A stretch of DNA of 64,000 nucleotides from Yeosuana marina (GTDB lineage Bacteria > Bacteroidota > Bacteroidia > Flavobacteriales > Flavobacteriaceae), in NCBI RefSeq assembly GCF_011762485.1, contig NZ_JAAKGI010000008.1, forward strand, positions 124,001 to 188,000. The letters run 5' to 3'. Every line of letters starts with the position of its first letter. Positions within the stretch are counted from its first letter, which is position 1. The notes under the pieces are model-generated. The model saw only the letters and a program-made list of their open reading frames with translations. It searched no databases and had not been told where the DNA came from. Shown here in pieces: positions 36,272-45,088 of the stretch. The translations under genes were made by a program, and so were the position numbers.

Positions 36272-38665
36272 ATGAGTAAACGTAGAATTAAAAAAATTGC
36301 GGTTATTGGTTCTGGAATTATGGGAAGTGGTATTGCATGTCATTTTGCCAATATTGGTGTAGATGTGTTACTACTAGACATAGTTCCCAGAGAACTCAAT
36401 GACGCTGAAAAAGCTAAAAAATTAACCTTGGATGACAAGGTTGTTAGAAACCGAATTGTAAATGATTCGTTAGCTGCATCTTTAAAATCAAAACCATCTC
36501 CTATTTATCATCAAAGTTTTAAAAGTAGAATTACGACTGGTAATTTAGAAGATGACATTGCTAAGGTGAAAGATGTCGATTGGATTATGGAAGTGGTTGT
36601 GGAACGTCTTGACATTAAAAAACAAGTGTTTGAAAAACTTGAAAAACATAGAACTCAAGGAACATTAATCACATCGAATACCTCTGGAATCCCTATTCAT
36701 TTTATGAGTGAAGGACGCAGTGAAGATTTTCAAAAGCATTTCTGCGGAACGCATTTTTTCAATCCAGCTCGTTATTTAAAACTGTTTGAAATAATTCCTG
36801 GTCCAAAAACAGATGCTTCAGTATTAGAATTTCTAAACGGATATGGCGAACAATTCCTAGGAAAAACATCAGTGATTGCCAAAGACACACCTGCTTTTAT
36901 AGGGAATAGAATTGGTATCTTCGGAATTCAAAGTTTATTCCATCAAGTAAAAGAATTAGGTTTAACGGTTGAAGAAGTTGATAAATTAACAGGACCGGTT
37001 ATTGGTCGTCCAAAATCGGCAACCTTCAGAACCGTAGATGTTGTTGGTCTTGATACCTTAGTACATGTGGCAAATGGTATTTATGATAATTGCCCTGATG
37101 ACGAAGCTCACGAATTATTCAAGTTACCCGACTTCATCAATACCATGATGGAAAACAAATGGTTAGGAAGTAAAACAGGACAAGGTTTTTACAAAAAAGA
37201 AGGTAAAGATATTAAAGCTTTAGATTTAAACACCTTAGAATATAGAGATAAAAAATCGGCAAAGTTTGCGACACTAGAACTTACTAAAACAGTTGATAAA
37301 GTTATAGACCGTTTTAAAATTTTAGTTGGTGGAAAAGATAAAGCTGGTGATTTCTACAGAAAGAATTTTACGGCTATGTTCGAATATGTTTCGAACAGAA
37401 TTCCAGAAATTTCGGATGAGTTATATAAAATAGATGATGCTATGAAAGCCGGATTTGGCTGGGAACACGGACCTTTCCAAATTTGGGATGCTATTGGCGT
37501 TGAAAAAGGGATTGAACTCATGAAAGCTGAAGACAAAAAACCAGCTGCTTGGGTAAATGACATGATTGCATCAGGAAACACTTCATTCTACACTGTTAAA
37601 GAAGGTGCTACTTATTTTTATGATATTCCGAAGAAATCACAAGAAAAAGTTCCGGGACAAGATGCGTTTATCATTTTAGATAATATTAGAAAATCGAATG
37701 AAGTCTTTAAAAATTCGGGTGTTGTTATTGAAGATTTAGGTGATGGTATTTTAAACTGCGAATTCCAATCGAAAATGAATACCATTGGGGGTGATGTTCT
37801 TGCAGGATTAAACAAAGCTATCGACTTAGCTGAAAAAGATTTTGCCGGCTTAGTTATTGGTAATCAAGCCGCTAATTTTTCGGTGGGTGCTAATATTGGT
37901 ATGATTTTTATGATGGCCGCTGAGCAAGAATATGACGAGCTCAACATGGCTATTAAATACTTCCAAGATACCATGATGCGTATGCGTTATTCATCAATTC
38001 CAACCATATCAGCGCCTCACGGAATGGCTCTTGGTGGTGGCTGCGAATTATCAATGCATGCCGACAAAGTAGTGGCTGCTGCTGAAACCTATATTGGTTT
38101 AGTTGAATTTGGAGTTGGCGTCATTCCAGGTGGTGGTGGCTCTAAAGAAATGGCGTTGAGAGCGTCTGATACTTTTAAGAAAAATGACGTTGAATTAAAT
38201 GTGCTTCAGGAATACTTCTTGACTATTGGTATGGCTAAAGTAGCAACATCTGCCTATGAAGCCTTTGATTATGGTATTCTTCAAAAAGGAAAAGATGTCG
38301 TTGTGGTTAATAAAGACAGGCAAATAGCCACAGCAAAGGCCTATGCAAAATTAATGGCCGAACAAGGGTATACACAACCTGTAAAACGTACCGATGTAAA
38401 AGTACTTGGTAAACAAGCCTTAGGTATGTTTTTAGTAGGAACAGACTCTATGGAAGCTAGTAAATACATCAGCGAACATGACCAAAAAATTGCAAATAAG
38501 TTGGCCTATGTTATGGCTGGTGGAGATTTATCGGAACCAACTTTAGTTAATGAGCAATACTTATTAGATCTAGAGCGTGAAGCTTTTTTAAGTTTATGTA
38601 CAGAGCGTAAAACTTTAGAACGTATTCAACATATGTTAAAGACAGGAAAACCTTTACGTAATTAA
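36272..38665 (+). CDS. fadN: 3-hydroxyacyl-CoA dehydrogenase / enoyl-CoA hydratase (FadN type)
   Basis: 797 residues. Here the dehydrogenase half is N-terminal and the hydratase C-terminal, the order of Bacillus FadN rather than of E. coli FadB. Rossmann motif IGSGIMGSGIACHFANIG; the NAD-dehydrogenase catalytic region has CGTHFFNPARYLKLFEI. The crotonase part has MALGGGCELSMHADKVVAA and EFGVGVIPGGGGSKEMALR. Catalyses hydration and oxidation in beta-oxidation. Second gene of the operon; 102 bp before fadA with repeat-rich DNA between. Confidence 0.9.
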   Translation: MSKRRIKKIAVIGSGIMGSGIACHFANIGVDVLLLDIVPRELNDAEKAKKLTLDDKVVRNRIVNDSLAASLKSKPSPIYHQSFKSRITTGNLEDDIAKVKDVDWIMEVVVERLDIKKQVFEKLEKHRTQGTLITSNTSGIPIHFMSEGRSEDFQKHFCGTHFFNPARYLKLFEIIPGPKTDASVLEFLNGYGEQFLGKTSVIAKDTPAFIGNRIGIFGIQSLFHQVKELGLTVEEVDKLTGPVIGRPKSATFRTVDVVGLDTLVHVANGIYDNCPDDEAHELFKLPDFINTMMENKWLGSKTGQGFYKKEGKDIKALDLNTLEYRDKKSAKFATLELTKTVDKVIDRFKILVGGKDKAGDFYRKNFTAMFEYVSNRIPEISDELYKIDDAMKAGFGWEHGPFQIWDAIGVEKGIELMKAEDKKPAAWVNDMIASGNTSFYTVKEGATYFYDIPKKSQEKVPGQDAFIILDNIRKSNEVFKNSGVVIEDLGDGILNCEFQSKMNTIGGDVLAGLNKAIDLAEKDFAGLVIGNQAANFSVGANIGMIFMMAAEQEYDELNMAIKYFQDTMMRMRYSSIPTISAPHGMALGGGCELSMHADKVVAAAETYIGLVEFGVGVIPGGGGSKEMALRASDTFKKNDVELNVLQEYFLTIGMAKVATSAYEAFDYGILQKGKDVVVVNKDRQIATAKAYAKLMAEQGYTQPVKRTDVKVLGKQALGMFLVGTDSMEASKYISEHDQKIANKLAYVMAGGDLSEPTLVNEQYLLDLEREAFLSLCTERKTLERIQHMLKTGKPLRN

Positions 38666-38674
38666 AATTACTAA

Positions 38675-38760
38675 GCTATTTGCCTTTAGCCTTTAGCTAA
38701 TGGTTCATTTTAATAAACAATCAGAGAAGCTAGAAGCAAAAAGCTAATAACCAAAAGCAT
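38675..38760. repeat. Two facing tracts of GCTTTTAGC-like short repeats
   Basis: Left tract (38675-38706) contains GCCTTTAGCCTTTAGCTAATGG. The right tract (38728-38760) is an inverted, diverged copy with AAGCTAGAAGCAAAAAGC and TAATAACCAAAAGC. The two can pair imperfectly over about 25 nt. Confidence 0.5.
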
Positions 38761-38767
38761 AAAATTT

Positions 38768-39958
38768 ATGAAACAAGCATATATAGTAAAAGCATATAGA
38801 ACAGCCGTTGGCAAAGCTCCGAAAGGACTTTTTAGATTTAAACGCGCTGATGAATTGGGTGCTGAAACCATCCAATACATGATGAAAGAATTACCAAATT
38901 TGGATGTCACGCGTATTGATGATGTCATCGTTGGGAACGCCATGCCAGAAGGTGCTCAAGGGCTTAATATGGCACGTTTTATTTCTTTAATAGGATTAAA
39001 CAGTGTTGATGTTCCTGGCGTTACGGTTAACCGTTTTTGTTCTTCTGGTGTTGAAACCATCGCTATTGCAACAGCTAAAATTCAAGCTGGTATGGCCGAT
39101 TGCATTATTGCAGGTGGTGTAGAAAGTATGAGTTCTGTTCCTATGACAGGTTTTAAACCAGAATTAAATTACAACACTGTAAAATCTGGTCATGAAGATT
39201 ATTATTGGGGTATGGGAAATACGGCCGAAGCAGTTGCTAACCAATTTAAAGTATCACGCGAAGACCAAGATGAGTTTGCATATAATTCACATATGAAAGC
39301 TTTAAAAGCACAAGCTGAAAATCGTTTTCAAGATCAAATTGTACCTATTGATGTAGAACAAACATACATTGATGAACATGGTAAAAAAGCGACCAAAAAA
39401 TATACAGTTACTAAAGACGAAGGGCCGCGTGCCGGAACCAGTATAGACGCTTTGTCTAAATTACGTCCAGTTTTTGCCGCTAATGGAAGTGTAACTGCCG
39501 GAAACTCATCGCAAATGAGTGATGGTGCTGCCTTTGTAATGGTTATGAGTGAAGATATGGTTAAAGAATTAAATCTGGAGCCTATTGCTCGATTAGTAAA
39601 TTATGCAGCAGCTGGTGTAGAGCCCAGAATTATGGGAATTGGTCCAGTTAAGGCAATTCCAAAAGCTCTTAAACTAGCTGGATTAAAACAATCTAATTTA
39701 TCACTAATAGAATTAAATGAAGCTTTCGCGTCACAATCACTTGCGGTAATTAGAGAATTAGGATTGAATGCTGATATTGTGAATGTAAACGGAGGCGCCA
39801 TAGCTTTGGGGCATCCACTTGGATGTACTGGAGCAAAATTATCAGTGCAATTATTTGATGAAATGCGTAAACAAAACATGAAAAACAAATATGGCGCTGT
39901 CACTATGTGTGTTGGAACCGGACAAGGTGCTTGTGGCATATTTGAGTTTTTAAATTAA
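38768..39958 (+). CDS. fadA: Acetyl-CoA C-acyltransferase (3-ketoacyl-CoA thiolase)
   Basis: 396 residues. Cleaves 3-ketoacyl-CoA with CoA. Nucleophile Cys91 in NRFCSSGVE, the family GGAIALGHPLGCTGA with the catalytic His, and CVGTGQGACGIFEF with the second catalytic Cys near the C-terminus. Cytoplasmic, homotetramer by family knowledge. It lies between fadN and fadE in the operon, the same gene order as fadN-fadA-fadE in Bacillus. Confidence 0.93.
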   Translation: MKQAYIVKAYRTAVGKAPKGLFRFKRADELGAETIQYMMKELPNLDVTRIDDVIVGNAMPEGAQGLNMARFISLIGLNSVDVPGVTVNRFCSSGVETIAIATAKIQAGMADCIIAGGVESMSSVPMTGFKPELNYNTVKSGHEDYYWGMGNTAEAVANQFKVSREDQDEFAYNSHMKALKAQAENRFQDQIVPIDVEQTYIDEHGKKATKKYTVTKDEGPRAGTSIDALSKLRPVFAANGSVTAGNSSQMSDGAAFVMVMSEDMVKELNLEPIARLVNYAAAGVEPRIMGIGPVKAIPKALKLAGLKQSNLSLIELNEAFASQSLAVIRELGLNADIVNVNGGAIALGHPLGCTGAKLSVQLFDEMRKQNMKNKYGAVTMCVGTGQGACGIFEFLN

Positions 39959-39972
39959 AAAATAGACAAACT

Positions 39973-41781
39973 ATGGAAACTAAAGAAAAAGAATTATTAA
40001 GAGGTGGTCAATTTCTTGTAAAAGAAACCAATTGTGACAATGTATTCACACCTGAAGATTTTTCGGAAGAACAAAAAATGATGAAGGATGCCGTGATGGA
40101 ATTTAACGACCGAGAAATTATTCCAAATAAACCTCGTTTTGAAGCTAAAGATTATGCGCTCACTGAAGAATGCATGAAAAAGGCTGGAGAATTAGGTTTC
40201 TTAGGCGTTGCCGTTCCTGAAGCTTATGGTGGATTGGACATGGGATTTGTTTCTACCATGTTAGTTTGTGATTATATTTCAAGTGGAACCGGTTCTTTTA
40301 GTACCGCTTTCGGGGCTCATACAGGTATAGGAACTTTACCTATCACGCTCTACGGAACTGAAGAACAAAAACAAAAATATGTTCCAAAATTAGCTACTGG
40401 CGAATGGTTTGGCTCATATTGTTTAACAGAGCCTGGTGCAGGTAGTGATGCCAATTCAGGAAAAACAACCGCTACCCTATCCGAAGATGGAAAATCTTAT
40501 AAAATTAACGGACAAAAAATGTGGATTTCAAACGCAGGGTTTTGTCGCTTAATGATTGTTTTCGCACGTATAGAAGATGATAAAAATATTACTGGTTTTA
40601 TTATTGAATACGATAAAGAAAACCCAAATGGTATCACCTTAGGTGAAGAGGAACATAAATTAGGTATTCGTTCCTCATCAACCCGTCAAGTGTTCTTTAC
40701 AGACACAGTTGTTCCTATAGAAAATATGCTTTCTGAAAGAGGCAACGGATTTAAAATTGCCATGAATGCCCTTAATGTTGGTCGTATTAAATTAGCAGCT
40801 GCTTGTTTGGATTCTCAAAGACGTATCACAACTACAGCCGTTCAATATGCTACAGAGAGAAAACAATTTAAAACTGCGATTGCTGACTTTGGGGCTATAA
40901 AAGTTAAACTAGCTCAAATGGCAACTAGTGCTTATGCTGGTGAATCTGCTTGTTACAGAGCTGCAAAAAATATTGAAGATAGAATAGCGCTTAGAATAGC
41001 AGCAGGAAACACACATCAGGAAGCTGAACTTAAAGGTGTTGAGGAGTATGCCATTGAATGTTCTATTCTAAAAGTAGCTGTTTCAGAAGATGTTCAAAAC
41101 TGTGCGGACGAAGGCATCCAGATTTTTGGAGGTATGGGGTTCTCTGAAGACACTCCAATGGAAGCCGCTTGGAGAGATGCTCGTATTGCTAGAATTTATG
41201 AAGGAACTAATGAGATTAATCGTATGCTATGTGTAGGTATGTTGGTTAAAAAAGCTATGAAAGGCCATGTAGATTTATTAGGTCCTGCAACAAAAGTTCA
41301 AGAAGAACTTATGGGTATTCCTTCATTTGAAACTCCAGATTATTCGGAGTTGTTTTCTGAAGAAAAGGACATGATAGCTAAACTTAAAAAGGTGTTTTTA
41401 ATGGTAGCTGGTGCCGCCGTTCAAAAATTTGGACCAGATTTAGAAGATCATCAACAACTATTGTTAGCCGCTTCAGATATTCTTATTGAAATTTATATGG
41501 CTGAATCTACTATTTTAAGAACTGAAAAAAATGTAAAACGTTTTGGTGAGGAAGCTCAGAAAGTGCAAATAGCTATGTCTAAATTATATTTGTATAATGC
41601 TGTTTCAATTGTTGAAAAAAATGGAAAAGAAAGTATCATCTCATTTGCTGAAGGAGATGAACAACGTATGCTTCTTATGGGGCTTAAACGCTTTGTAAAA
41701 TATGTAAACTATCCAGATATTGTAGATTTACGTAAAGAAATTGCTGAAAAAGTAAAAACAGAAAATAAATATTGCTTTTAA
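39973..41781 (+). CDS. fadE: Acyl-CoA dehydrogenase
   Basis: 602 residues. FAD-dependent first step of beta-oxidation. The core (to about residue 410) has YCLTEPGAGSDA, the flavin-binding WISNAGFCRLMIV, and IYEGTNEINRMLC where the Glu aligns with the catalytic base. The C-terminal extension of about 180 helical residues is that of the FadE/VLCAD-like long-chain class. Starts 14 bp after fadA. Electrons would pass to ETF, which is not in the window. Ends the operon ahead of a terminator. Confidence 0.92.
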   Translation: METKEKELLRGGQFLVKETNCDNVFTPEDFSEEQKMMKDAVMEFNDREIIPNKPRFEAKDYALTEECMKKAGELGFLGVAVPEAYGGLDMGFVSTMLVCDYISSGTGSFSTAFGAHTGIGTLPITLYGTEEQKQKYVPKLATGEWFGSYCLTEPGAGSDANSGKTTATLSEDGKSYKINGQKMWISNAGFCRLMIVFARIEDDKNITGFIIEYDKENPNGITLGEEEHKLGIRSSSTRQVFFTDTVVPIENMLSERGNGFKIAMNALNVGRIKLAAACLDSQRRITTTAVQYATERKQFKTAIADFGAIKVKLAQMATSAYAGESACYRAAKNIEDRIALRIAAGNTHQEAELKGVEEYAIECSILKVAVSEDVQNCADEGIQIFGGMGFSEDTPMEAAWRDARIARIYEGTNEINRMLCVGMLVKKAMKGHVDLLGPATKVQEELMGIPSFETPDYSELFSEEKDMIAKLKKVFLMVAGAAVQKFGPDLEDHQQLLLAASDILIEIYMAESTILRTEKNVKRFGEEAQKVQIAMSKLYLYNAVSIVEKNGKESIISFAEGDEQRMLLMGLKRFVKYVNYPDIVDLRKEIAEKVKTENKYCF

Positions 41782-41804
41782 TAACTAGTGACTAATTCAA
41801 ATGT

Positions 41805-41842
41805 AAAAACGCTTCAAATTGATATTCGAGGCGTTTTTTTAT
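41805..41842 (+). terminator. Terminator of the fad operon
   Basis: Stem AAAACGCTTC / GAGGCGTTTT (one G-T pair) with an 11-nt loop, followed by TTTTTATTATTTT, 24 bp after fadE. Confidence 0.75.
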
Positions 41843-41862
41843 TATTTTAGTAAAAAAATAAT

Positions 41863-43197
41863 ATGCAAAAATCATTGTCTGTTTTTTTATTCTTTTTCTT
41901 TCAAATTATAGTCTCACAAACCCATTTAGAACTATACAAGATAATAGATAGTATATCTCCACAAAGAATTGAAAATAGCGTACAAACCTTAGTTGATTTT
42001 GGAACTAGGAATACGTTTAGTGATACCATTTCAAACACCCATGGCATAGGTGCTGCTAGACGCTGGATAAAGTCAGAATTTGAATCAATTTCCAAAGACT
42101 GCGACAATTGTTTAGATATTTTTTATCAAAAAGATTTTGTTACTAAAGAAGGTAATTCTCGTGTTCCTCATGACGCCTGGGTAGTTAATGTGGTGGCTAT
42201 TCAAAAAGGCACAAAATATCCAAACCGATATATAATTATGAGTGGTGATATTGATTCTCGTGCCAGTGACACTATGGATTTTACAACAGATGCGCCAGGA
42301 GCCAATGATAATGCTTCGGGAATGGCTGGAACAATAGAAGCTGCAAGGGTGTTAAGCAAATATTCCTTTGAAAACAGCATCATATATACAGGACTTTCTG
42401 GAGAAGAACAAGGTCTTTTTGGAGGTGCTGGTCTAGCTAAATATGCTAAAGAACATAATTGGGATATCATTGGCATTTTTAATAATGACATGATTGGAAA
42501 TATTGCAGGTGTTGACGGTGTTATTGATAACAGAACTTTTAGAATTTTTTCCGAACCTGTTCCTCCAACCGAAACAGAACGTGAACGCCAAATGCGTCGT
42601 TTTTATGGTGGTGAAGTTGATGGAATATCACGCCAATTAGCACGTTACGTTTTTAAAACTACCAAAGCCTATATGCCCGAAATGAATCCTATGATGATAT
42701 ATAGATTGGATCGTTTTGGTCGTGGCGGTCATCATCGCCCATTTAACGATTTAGGCTTTGCAGGTATAAGAATTATGGAAGCTCATGAAAACTATAATCG
42801 TCAACATCAGAATATTCGAGAAGAAAATGGTATTAAATATGGTGATGTTATTGATTATGTGAACTTTGATTATGCAAAAAAACTAACAGCCGTTAATGCT
42901 ATTAACCTAGCAAGTATCGCTTGGGCCCCTCCAGCTCCTCAAAATGTTGCTATTGGTGGAATTGTAGAACCTTCAGTAAAACTTAAATGGGATAAAGTTG
43001 ATGGTGCCGTAGGCTATAAAATTTATTGGAGAGACACAACATCACCAACTTGGGACAATAGTCGTTATGTTGGAGATGTTTCAGAATTCACACTCACTGG
43101 TATTGTTATTGATAATTATTTCTTTGGTATAGCTTCGGTTGGAAAAAATAGATTTGAAAGCCCTGTTGTATTTCCCAATAAAATTATAAGAAACTAA
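41863..43197 (+). CDS. Secreted M28-family peptidase with C-terminal fibronectin III-like domain
   Basis: 444 residues with a signal peptide (1-19). M28 zinc-peptidase features: GANDNASG (Asp149), SGEEQGLFG (Glu181-182), NNDMIGN, and a C-terminal AHENYNRQHQ with the last metal ligands. At the first ligand position, where most M28 members have HxDS, this protein reads GDIDS (Asp129), which is unusual. A fibronectin III-like beta domain follows from about residue 350 (PPAPQNVAIGG). Probably an aminopeptidase in the periplasm or outside. 10 bp upstream of an M1 peptidase gene. Confidence 0.82.
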   Translation: MQKSLSVFLFFFFQIIVSQTHLELYKIIDSISPQRIENSVQTLVDFGTRNTFSDTISNTHGIGAARRWIKSEFESISKDCDNCLDIFYQKDFVTKEGNSRVPHDAWVVNVVAIQKGTKYPNRYIIMSGDIDSRASDTMDFTTDAPGANDNASGMAGTIEAARVLSKYSFENSIIYTGLSGEEQGLFGGAGLAKYAKEHNWDIIGIFNNDMIGNIAGVDGVIDNRTFRIFSEPVPPTETERERQMRRFYGGEVDGISRQLARYVFKTTKAYMPEMNPMMIYRLDRFGRGGHHRPFNDLGFAGIRIMEAHENYNRQHQNIREENGIKYGDVIDYVNFDYAKKLTAVNAINLASIAWAPPAPQNVAIGGIVEPSVKLKWDKVDGAVGYKIYWRDTTSPTWDNSRYVGDVSEFTLTGIVIDNYFFGIASVGKNRFESPVVFPNKIIRN

Positions 43198-43207
43198 AAT
43201 TTATTAT

Positions 43208-44854
43208 ATGCTTAAAAAAATTATAACAGTCGTCAGCTTTGTATTAATCGGAAACACAACTCTTTTTGCTCAAGGTTTATTAACTGATAGAAATAATTTC
43301 ACCCATCAAGATACATTGCGAGGAAGCATAACACCCCAACGCGCCTGGTGGGATTTAACTTATTATCATTTAAATATTAAAGTTGAACCAGATAAAAAAT
43401 TTATTTCGGGAAGCAATACCATTCAATATAAAGTAATTGATTCTCAAAAAGATTTACAAATTGATCTACAGCCACCTTTAAAAATAACTAAAGTGATTCA
43501 AGATGGTGAAGAACTTCAGGTTATAGATGACGGAAATGCACATTTTATTAAACTTAAGAGTAATCAAAGTATTGGAAGTATTCAAACACTTGAAGTTTTT
43601 TATGAAGGTAACCCAAAAGAAGCTGTGAGAGCTCCGTGGGATGGTGGTTTCTCATGGAAAAAAGATGATAACGGAAAAGATTTTGTAGCAACGTCTTGTC
43701 AAGGTTTAGGAGCCAGTGTATGGTGGCCTTGTAAAGACCATATGTATGATGAAGTAGATAGTATGTTAATTAGCGTAAACACGCCTAAAGGTTTAATGGA
43801 TGTCTCTAATGGGAGATTACGAAGTGTAGAACAATATGGCGATACAAAAACTTTCAGTTGGTTTGTAGATAATCCTATAAATAATTATGGTGTTAATGTT
43901 AATATTGCCGATTATGCTCATTTCTCAGAAGTTTATGATGGAGAAAATGGTACCTTAGATATGGATTATTACGTATTAAAAGATAATCTGGAAAAAGCTA
44001 AAGAACATTTTAAAGACGCTCCAAAAATGATGAAAGCTTTTGAATATTGGTTTGGGCCTTATCCGTTTTACAAAGACGGTTATAAGCTAGTCGAAGTGCC
44101 TTATTTGGGCATGGAACACCAAAGCTCTGTTACGTATGGAAATAAATATATGAAAGGCTATTTAGGACGTGATTTATCAGGAACAGGTTGGGGCTTAAAA
44201 TCTGATTTTATTATTGTTCATGAATCTGGTCACGAATGGTTTGCTAATAATATTACGTATAAAGATATTGCCGATATGTGGATCCATGAAAGCTTTACCG
44301 CTTATTCTGAAAACTTATTTATAGACTATTATTATGGTAAAGAAGCCTCGGCAGATTATGTAATAGGCACGAGAAAAAATATTCAAAATGATCGGCCTAT
44401 TATTGGACAATACAATGTTAATAACGAAGGTTCTGGTGACATGTATTACAAAGGAGCCAATATGTTGCATACCTTAAGACAGCTTATTGAAGACGATGAA
44501 AAATGGAGAGAAATATTACGTGGTTTAAACAAAACGTTTTATCATCAAACCGTTACCACCGAGCAAATAGAAAACTATTTAAGTGAACAAAGTGGCATTG
44601 ACTTAACTGCATTTTTCAATGAATATTTAAGAACCACCAAAGTCCCCACCCTAGAATATAAAATTGAAAACAAACAACTAAAATATCATTGGACTCATAT
44701 TGTAGACAACTTTGATATGCCTGTACAAGTAACTATTAATGACAAAGAGCAATGGTTATACCCAACGTCTGAATGGAAAACAATATCTTTAGATTCTAAC
44801 AAGACCGTACTAAAAGTTGATAGAGATTTTTATGTTGATTCAGGTAAAATATAA
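43208..44854 (+). CDS. Secreted M1-family metalloaminopeptidase
   Basis: 548 residues with a signal peptide (1-22). N-terminal beta domain, then the catalytic domain: the exopeptidase signature appears as GMEHQSS (instead of GxMEN). The zinc site is HESGHEWF with His338, His342 and Glu361 spaced as in gluzincins. The short length (lacking the large helical domain of PepN) is typical of secreted Bacteroidota M1 enzymes. Co-oriented with the M28 peptidase, suggesting joint breakdown of external peptides. Confidence 0.88.
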   Translation: MLKKIITVVSFVLIGNTTLFAQGLLTDRNNFTHQDTLRGSITPQRAWWDLTYYHLNIKVEPDKKFISGSNTIQYKVIDSQKDLQIDLQPPLKITKVIQDGEELQVIDDGNAHFIKLKSNQSIGSIQTLEVFYEGNPKEAVRAPWDGGFSWKKDDNGKDFVATSCQGLGASVWWPCKDHMYDEVDSMLISVNTPKGLMDVSNGRLRSVEQYGDTKTFSWFVDNPINNYGVNVNIADYAHFSEVYDGENGTLDMDYYVLKDNLEKAKEHFKDAPKMMKAFEYWFGPYPFYKDGYKLVEVPYLGMEHQSSVTYGNKYMKGYLGRDLSGTGWGLKSDFIIVHESGHEWFANNITYKDIADMWIHESFTAYSENLFIDYYYGKEASADYVIGTRKNIQNDRPIIGQYNVNNEGSGDMYYKGANMLHTLRQLIEDDEKWREILRGLNKTFYHQTVTTEQIENYLSEQSGIDLTAFFNEYLRTTKVPTLEYKIENKQLKYHWTHIVDNFDMPVQVTINDKEQWLYPTSEWKTISLDSNKTVLKVDRDFYVDSGKI

Positions 44855-45088
44855 ATAACATAAGAACCCTCTAAAATATATTTCAAAACTAATATCGAAT
44901 ACAAAAACGGATTATATAACAATTATGTTTCATCATTGATTGGTCATCGTAAATTTGGTTTTATTTTTTTTGCTAGTAGTTTAAATTATATAAACATTAT
45001 TAGTTTTTCATTAATTTATGTTATCTATTTAACTTTTTAAAAGTAAAATAAACTAGATGTACAATACCAACCAACTAAGCATATCCCA

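Noticed and set aside
44855..45088. TAAATTTG at 44950-44957 as promoter of the MG2/plug gene
   Set aside because: It is 130 bp from the start and lacks a -33 partner, so it cannot be assigned with any confidence.
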